35,894 bases of DNA from Bifidobacterium sp. (lineage in GTDB: Bacteria > Actinomycetota > Actinomycetes > Actinomycetales > Bifidobacteriaceae), in the NCBI GenBank assembly GCA_022640915.1, contig JALCCT010000014.1, positions 1-35,894 of the forward strand. Reading direction: 5' to 3'. A program made the translations under genes and the position numbers. This document shows positions 33,041 through 35,894 of this stretch, piece by piece. The notes under the pieces were generated by a model. The model was not told the origin of the DNA. It ran no database searches and worked only from the letters and a program-made list of their open reading frames with translations. Each line of letters begins with the position of its first letter. The stretch's first letter is position 1.

Positions 33041-33547
33041 ATGGCTGACGAAAAGCTGCACAAAACCGGCGCGAGCGACCCGGAACAACAGGCCGACTGG
33101 CAGTCGGGCATCCAGGACGCCGACGCCTTGGCGAGCACCGAGGGGAAGACGGTCGGGGGCGCGCATGCTGCACAGCCGTCAGCCGATGACCCAACCGACG
33201 CGCAGACGAACGGCGAGGATAACGACGATTATGGCGTGCCGATGGACAAGGTCGAGGCGGTACTCAACGCCCGCATCGACAAGGCATCGATGACGCCGCA
33301 GATGCGCCGCATGGTCCAACGCCAGGAGGAAAACACCCGCCGCGTGGAGGAGACGATCAAGGGCGCCAAGGCCAACCCCTCCTGGTTTGTCCCGCTGTTC
33401 TGCACGCTGATGGTCATCGGCCTGGCGTGGGCCGTCGTCTACTATCTCACTAGCAATTATCCGATCCCGAATATCGGCGCATGGAATCTCGCCATCGCCT
33501 TCACCATCATCATGGTCGGGTTCATCATGACGATGTGGTGGCGCTGA
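33041..33547 (+). CDS. crgA: Cell-division protein CrgA with long acidic N-terminal extension
   Basis: A 168-residue protein. The C-terminal ~85 residues are the CrgA domain: NPSWFVPLF leading into a first transmembrane helix, a short YPIPNIGAWN turn, then a second helix ending MTMWWR. CrgA coordinates FtsZ, FtsI and septum formation in actinobacteria. Streptomyces and mycobacterial CrgA are about 84-93 residues. Here an additional ~80 residues of acidic, Asp/Ala/Thr-rich sequence precede it, a likely flexible and possibly phosphorylated tail. The ATG at 33041 is preferred, with GGAG at 33028-33031. An ATG at 33026 is the alternative. Confidence 0.9.
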   Translation: MADEKLHKTGASDPEQQADWQSGIQDADALASTEGKTVGGAHAAQPSADDPTDAQTNGEDNDDYGVPMDKVEAVLNARIDKASMTPQMRRMVQRQEENTRRVEETIKGAKANPSWFVPLFCTLMVIGLAWAVVYYLTSNYPIPNIGAWNLAIAFTIIMVGFIMTMWWR

Positions 33548-33562
33548 GCGATTCCGCTCAGC
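33543..33562 (+). repeat. Short hairpin at the crgA stop codon
   Basis: GCTGAGC (33543-33549, including the stop codon) pairs with GCTCAGC (33556-33562). A weak extra structure ahead of the larger terminator-like hairpin downstream. Confidence 0.5.
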
Positions 33563-33595
33563 CGCTGAGCAACGGTTCATAGCATCCGCATGCAG

Positions 33596-33642
33596 GCCGG
33601 CGGCAATACGCACATTAACGACTACTGCGTATTGCCGCCGGC
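33596..33642. terminator. 17-bp stem hairpin downstream of crgA
   Basis: GCCGGCGGCAATACGCA (33596-33612) is perfectly complementary to TGCGTATTGCCGCCGGC (33626-33642), with a 13-nt loop. It is about 50 bp past crgA and would also stop transcription coming from the rhomboid side, insulating the DnaA-box region. No clear T-run. Confidence 0.72.
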
Positions 33643-33750
33643 TTGCTGTATGTTCTGCCAGCCACGCGAACCTTTTAACAGCACGACGCTCAAACTGAAT
33701 GAAGTTCAGCTGCACTGCCGCAAACCGTATGACGACGCATTATCAAGAAG

Positions 33751-33905
33751 TTATCCACAATTACTTATCCACATTGTCCACAGTTATACAATCGTTGAAA
33801 ATCTGCGATTTATGTATAGAGCAGTGGAGAACTTAACCCATTGCGCACACGTTATACCCCATTCATACCCAAGTTATCCACAAGCTTGTCCACATATGTG
33901 GAAAA
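33751..33905. other. DnaA-box cluster with AT-rich core (oriC-like)
   Basis: Perfect TTATCCACA boxes lie at 33751-33759, 33765-33773 and 33874-33882. One-mismatch boxes are TTGTCCACA at 33774-33782 and 33886-33894, and TTTTCCACA on the minus strand at 33897-33905. They form two groups of three, about 90 bp apart, and the stretch between (about 33783-33873) is AT-rich. All but the last point the same way. Such density is typical of bacterial chromosomal origins or DnaA-titration sites. The dnaA and dnaN genes are not in the window. Flanking non-coding DNA (33643-33750 and 33906-33986) shows no gene. Confidence 0.65.
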
Positions 33906-33986
33906 CTACACGCGTGAAATTCGTTTGGCGTTTCCCCCGCGTTCGGCGTCATTATCAGACCCGGATCTGCCTTAGTTACTCTGCCG

Positions 33987-34703
33987 TTAGATAGCGTACA
34001 CAGCCGCCACGCACACAACGACCACAACGATCAGCGCCACTACGACGCATCCGCCATACACCCACATGCGGATGCGCATAGAACGCTGCCGCAGCGCCGG
34101 CACCCCGGCCACTAGCAGCCAGGTCAGCAATCCACCGGTCAGGAAGCCACCGACATGGCCCTGCCAGGCGACATTCGGAATGACCAACGGTAGCGCGAAG
34201 TTGACAGCCATCCAGATCAGCATCGAACGGATATCGATCCCCATCCGGCGGAACACGATAAGCAGCGCCGCAAACAGGCCGAACAACGCTCCTGAGGCGC
34301 CATAGGCACCGGATAGCCAGACTCCGGTCACACGGGCCCACACAACGAGCCCAGTCGCGCCACCCAGCCCTGAGATAAGATACAGCGCGAGGAAACTCCA
34401 ATGGCCCATCATGCGTTCGAGCGCTGGCCCGACCGACCACAGCGCCAGCATGTTGAAGCCCACATGCATCAGGTTCGGAGCGTGCAGAAACATCGATGTC
34501 AGCCAAGTCCACGGATGCGACACAGCGGTCAGCGGGATGAACAGCCCCGAACCCATCACGTATTGGTATGCGAACGGCGAAAGCAGCCTGAGCACGGTGC
34601 CGAGCAGCCACAGCCCCAAACACAGCGCGATAATGCCCCACGTCACCACAGGGCTGCCGTTGCGCCAGTCATATCGAAGCCTGCGAATGTTGAATCTAGC
34701 CAT
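33987..34703 (-). CDS. Rhomboid-family intramembrane serine protease
   Basis: A 238-residue protein with about six transmembrane helices. The catalytic serine is in GASGALFG (about residue 115), preceded by the GAYGASG turn. The catalytic histidine is in WQGHVGGFLTGG (about residue 168), and HVGFNML in the second helix region is the conserved H-x-x-x-N type motif. It cuts transmembrane segments of other proteins; targets are unknown. The ATG at 34703 begins just before the first helix. A longer in-frame reading lacks support. It occupies the rhomboid slot next to crgA seen in mycobacteria. Confidence 0.92.
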   Translation of the reverse strand: MARFNIRRLRYDWRNGSPVVTWGIIALCLGLWLLGTVLRLLSPFAYQYVMGSGLFIPLTAVSHPWTWLTSMFLHAPNLMHVGFNMLALWSVGPALERMMGHWSFLALYLISGLGGATGLVVWARVTGVWLSGAYGASGALFGLFAALLIVFRRMGIDIRSMLIWMAVNFALPLVIPNVAWQGHVGGFLTGGLLTWLLVAGVPALRQRSMRIRMWVYGGCVVVALIVVVVVCVAAVYAI

Positions 34704-34813
34704 TCCACCACTGTACAAGGAACTTTCCACCCAATCGTCACAAACCATCAATTAGGATGGAGTGAGGAATCGGCTTGGACGAGCAAGCCGATGCGATCGG
34801 GAAAGGAGCCGTC

Positions 34814-35047
34814 ATGGAGAATAAGTCTTCTAACGGTTGGAAGTTCTTCGCACTGCTCTTCGGAGCGGCGCTTGCAGCTGTCGTGGGCCTATACATCTAC
34901 AAGCAGCAGAATCCGGATTATGATCCGTGGGAGGAGCCGTGGGAAAACAGCTCTTCGCCGGTCGATCTAGGGCTTGCCAAGGACAGCGAGGAACCCGAGG
35001 ATTCCGAAAAGGACGAGTCTGAGCCTGCTGGTTCGGACGAGGACTGA
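34814..35047 (+). CDS. Small single-pass membrane protein with acidic tail
   Basis: A 77-residue protein. It has a short polar N-terminus, one transmembrane helix (about 9-28), then YDPWEEPWE (about 37-45) and a strongly acidic Ser/Glu/Asp tail. The DPWEEPW type of motif next to a single helix recurs in small actinobacterial membrane proteins of unknown function. AAAGGAG (34802-34808) is six bases before the ATG, so expression is likely. It is divergent from the rhomboid gene and followed by a terminator hairpin. Confidence 0.8.
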   Translation: MENKSSNGWKFFALLFGAALAAVVGLYIYKQQNPDYDPWEEPWENSSSPVDLGLAKDSEEPEDSEKDESEPAGSDED

Positions 35048-35502
35048 TACGAGCCAATACGGACTGATATCGTTCCTGTTTTCAATCGCTCAGCAAGACC
35101 CCACATTGGATCAGTTGCTGCAATAGGCCTGTGCCAATATGCCAGGAGCTCTACGCCATGGTCGGCGTGGAGCTCCTGGCATGTAAATGTTGCGGTGGCA
35201 TTGCTGGCACTGGTTATTGCCATGTAGCTATCGGTAGGAGTCTACTGTTATTCACCGCGCTCAATGAGACTTCGTATGATCGTTGTATTACGTGAGATAA
35301 TCACCCTGCACAGCGAATTCCAACAGTTGTAATTATGAAGCGTCCATCGCAGAGGCGTCCGACACGGCTCCCCTTGTCCGCTCGACAGTTCAACAGACCC
35401 GGATTGCCTGTCGTGAGGTCAATTCCTGTCCGTCTGCACGGGCTATGGAATCGAGCTCTCTTCACATCTACGCTTTGCGACACCATTGCGAGTTTCGCAC
35501 TG
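35048..35502. other. 455-bp region without a recognised gene
   Basis: Apart from the terminator hairpin, nothing was recognised. The stretch 35183-35502 is less GC-rich than the neighbours, with no reading frame supported by a ribosome-binding site. It may be the 3' flank of the HAD gene or hold decayed coding sequence. Confidence 0.4.
35139..35182. terminator. 19-bp stem terminator-like hairpin
   Basis: ATGCCAGGAGCTCTACGCC (35139-35157) pairs with GGCGTGGAGCTCCTGGCAT (35164-35182), with one G-U pair and a 6-nt loop. It lies about 90 bp after the small membrane protein gene. Confidence 0.75.
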
Positions 35503-35894
35503 TTATCGTCCGTGTTGCTCGTCAAAGATGTATGCAGCCACTGCCTTGTAGTCCGCTCCGGCGAAGGATCGGACCGCCTGGCGCGCGATCCGGGGAGTGT
35601 CTCCTACGGATTGTTCCGTGCAGAGGTACACGGCATCGATGCCTGCGCGCGCCGCGCCGAAAATATCGGCATGCTCCTCATTGCCGATCATCAGCGCGCG
35701 GGAGGCCGGAGTACCGGCAAGGCGCAAAGCCTCTTCAAAGAACCATGCATTTGGCTTCTTCACGTCATAATCGCTCGACAGCAGTATGTCGTCGAGCATC
35801 GCGTCCAGCCCAAGCCGCTGAATCTCGCCACGCGTGAAGCACGCCTGCGCATTGCTCACCAGGAGTGTGCGAACTCCTGCATCATGAAGCCTAG
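35503..35894 (-). CDS. HAD-superfamily hydrolase, C-terminal part (runs off right edge)
   Basis: The last ~130 residues of a haloacid-dehalogenase-type phosphatase. The visible part enters in the middle of motif II (LLVSNAQ), continues through motif III lysine in KKPNAWFFEEAL and motif IV region MIGNEEHADIFGA, where most relatives have GD rather than GN before the acidic pair. The nucleophile Asp motif I is outside the window. Upstream codons are open to the window end, so a GTG inside the fragment is not the true start. Substrate unknown. Confidence 0.8.
   Translation of the reverse strand, partial: RLHDAGVRTLLVSNAQACFTRGEIQRLGLDAMLDDILLSSDYDVKKPNAWFFEEALRLAGTPASRALMIGNEEHADIFGAARAGIDAVYLCTEQSVGDTPRIARQAVRSFAGADYKAVAAYIFDEQHGR

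Noticed and set aside
35301..35525. Minus-strand 74-codon frame near the HAD gene
   Set aside because: Overlaps the end of the HAD gene in another frame, with no ribosome-binding site or recognisable motif.
1..35894. CRISPR arrays, insertion sequences, prophage or integrative elements
   Set aside because: No regularly spaced repeats, transposase, integrase or terminal inverted repeats were seen; the tRNA-Leu 3' end is followed by its terminator, not by an integration junction.

Overview
The window looks like chromosomal DNA of a Bifidobacterium, or a close relative in the Bifidobacteriaceae (Actinomycetota). The base composition is moderately high in GC. The order fhaA-fhaB-pstP-rodA-pbpA-pknA-pknB, then pabA/trpG, sortase, DUF881, crgA and rhomboid, is the actinobacterial cell-division and cell-wall signalling neighbourhood that normally lies near the replication origin. 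Protein resemblances are recalled, not searched. No insertion sequence, prophage, CRISPR array or rRNA was seen.

Left part (1-20.7 kb). This is a mixed housekeeping and accessory region, mostly on the minus strand. In order it holds: the start of an inorganic pyrophosphatase gene; an intergenic region with three copies of a ~25-bp element; a ferredoxin-NADP reductase; a DUF2269-like membrane protein; a P1B-type metal ATPase with unusual low-complexity inserts; a membrane-anchored HtrA protease with a PDZ domain; divergent tgt; a nitroreductase-like protein; tRNA-Leu(CAG) with a strong terminator; a DsrE-like protein; a YeiH-type exporter with its LysR regulator; a RelB/DinJ-like small gene running into a CE2-type GDSL esterase; an S51 peptidase; a MalY/PatB aminotransferase; an alpha/beta hydrolase; and a large S9 prolyl-oligopeptidase-family enzyme.

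Centre (21.0-30.0 kb). Seven tightly packed plus-strand genes, with overlaps of 4-8 bp at most junctions, make up one operon: FhaA, FhaB, PP2C phosphatase (PstP), SEDS glycosyltransferase (RodA/FtsW family), class B PBP, a soluble Ser/Thr kinase (PknA position) and PknB with four PASTA domains. It joins peptidoglycan polymerisation and cross-linking to reversible protein phosphorylation. It ends at a perfect 44-bp palindrome.

Right part (30.1-35.9 kb). A minus-strand set, DUF881-sortase E-pabA/trpG, converges on the kinase operon. CrgA is divergent from DUF881. Between crgA and the rhomboid gene lies a ~430-bp non-coding region with a terminator-like hairpin and a dense cluster of DnaA boxes (three perfect, three one-mismatch, within 155 bp) around an AT-rich stretch. 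This is the most notable unexplained signal in the window: a possible oriC or a DnaA-titration locus. A small single-pass membrane protein, a terminator, ~320 bp without a recognisable gene, and a truncated HAD hydrolase close the window.
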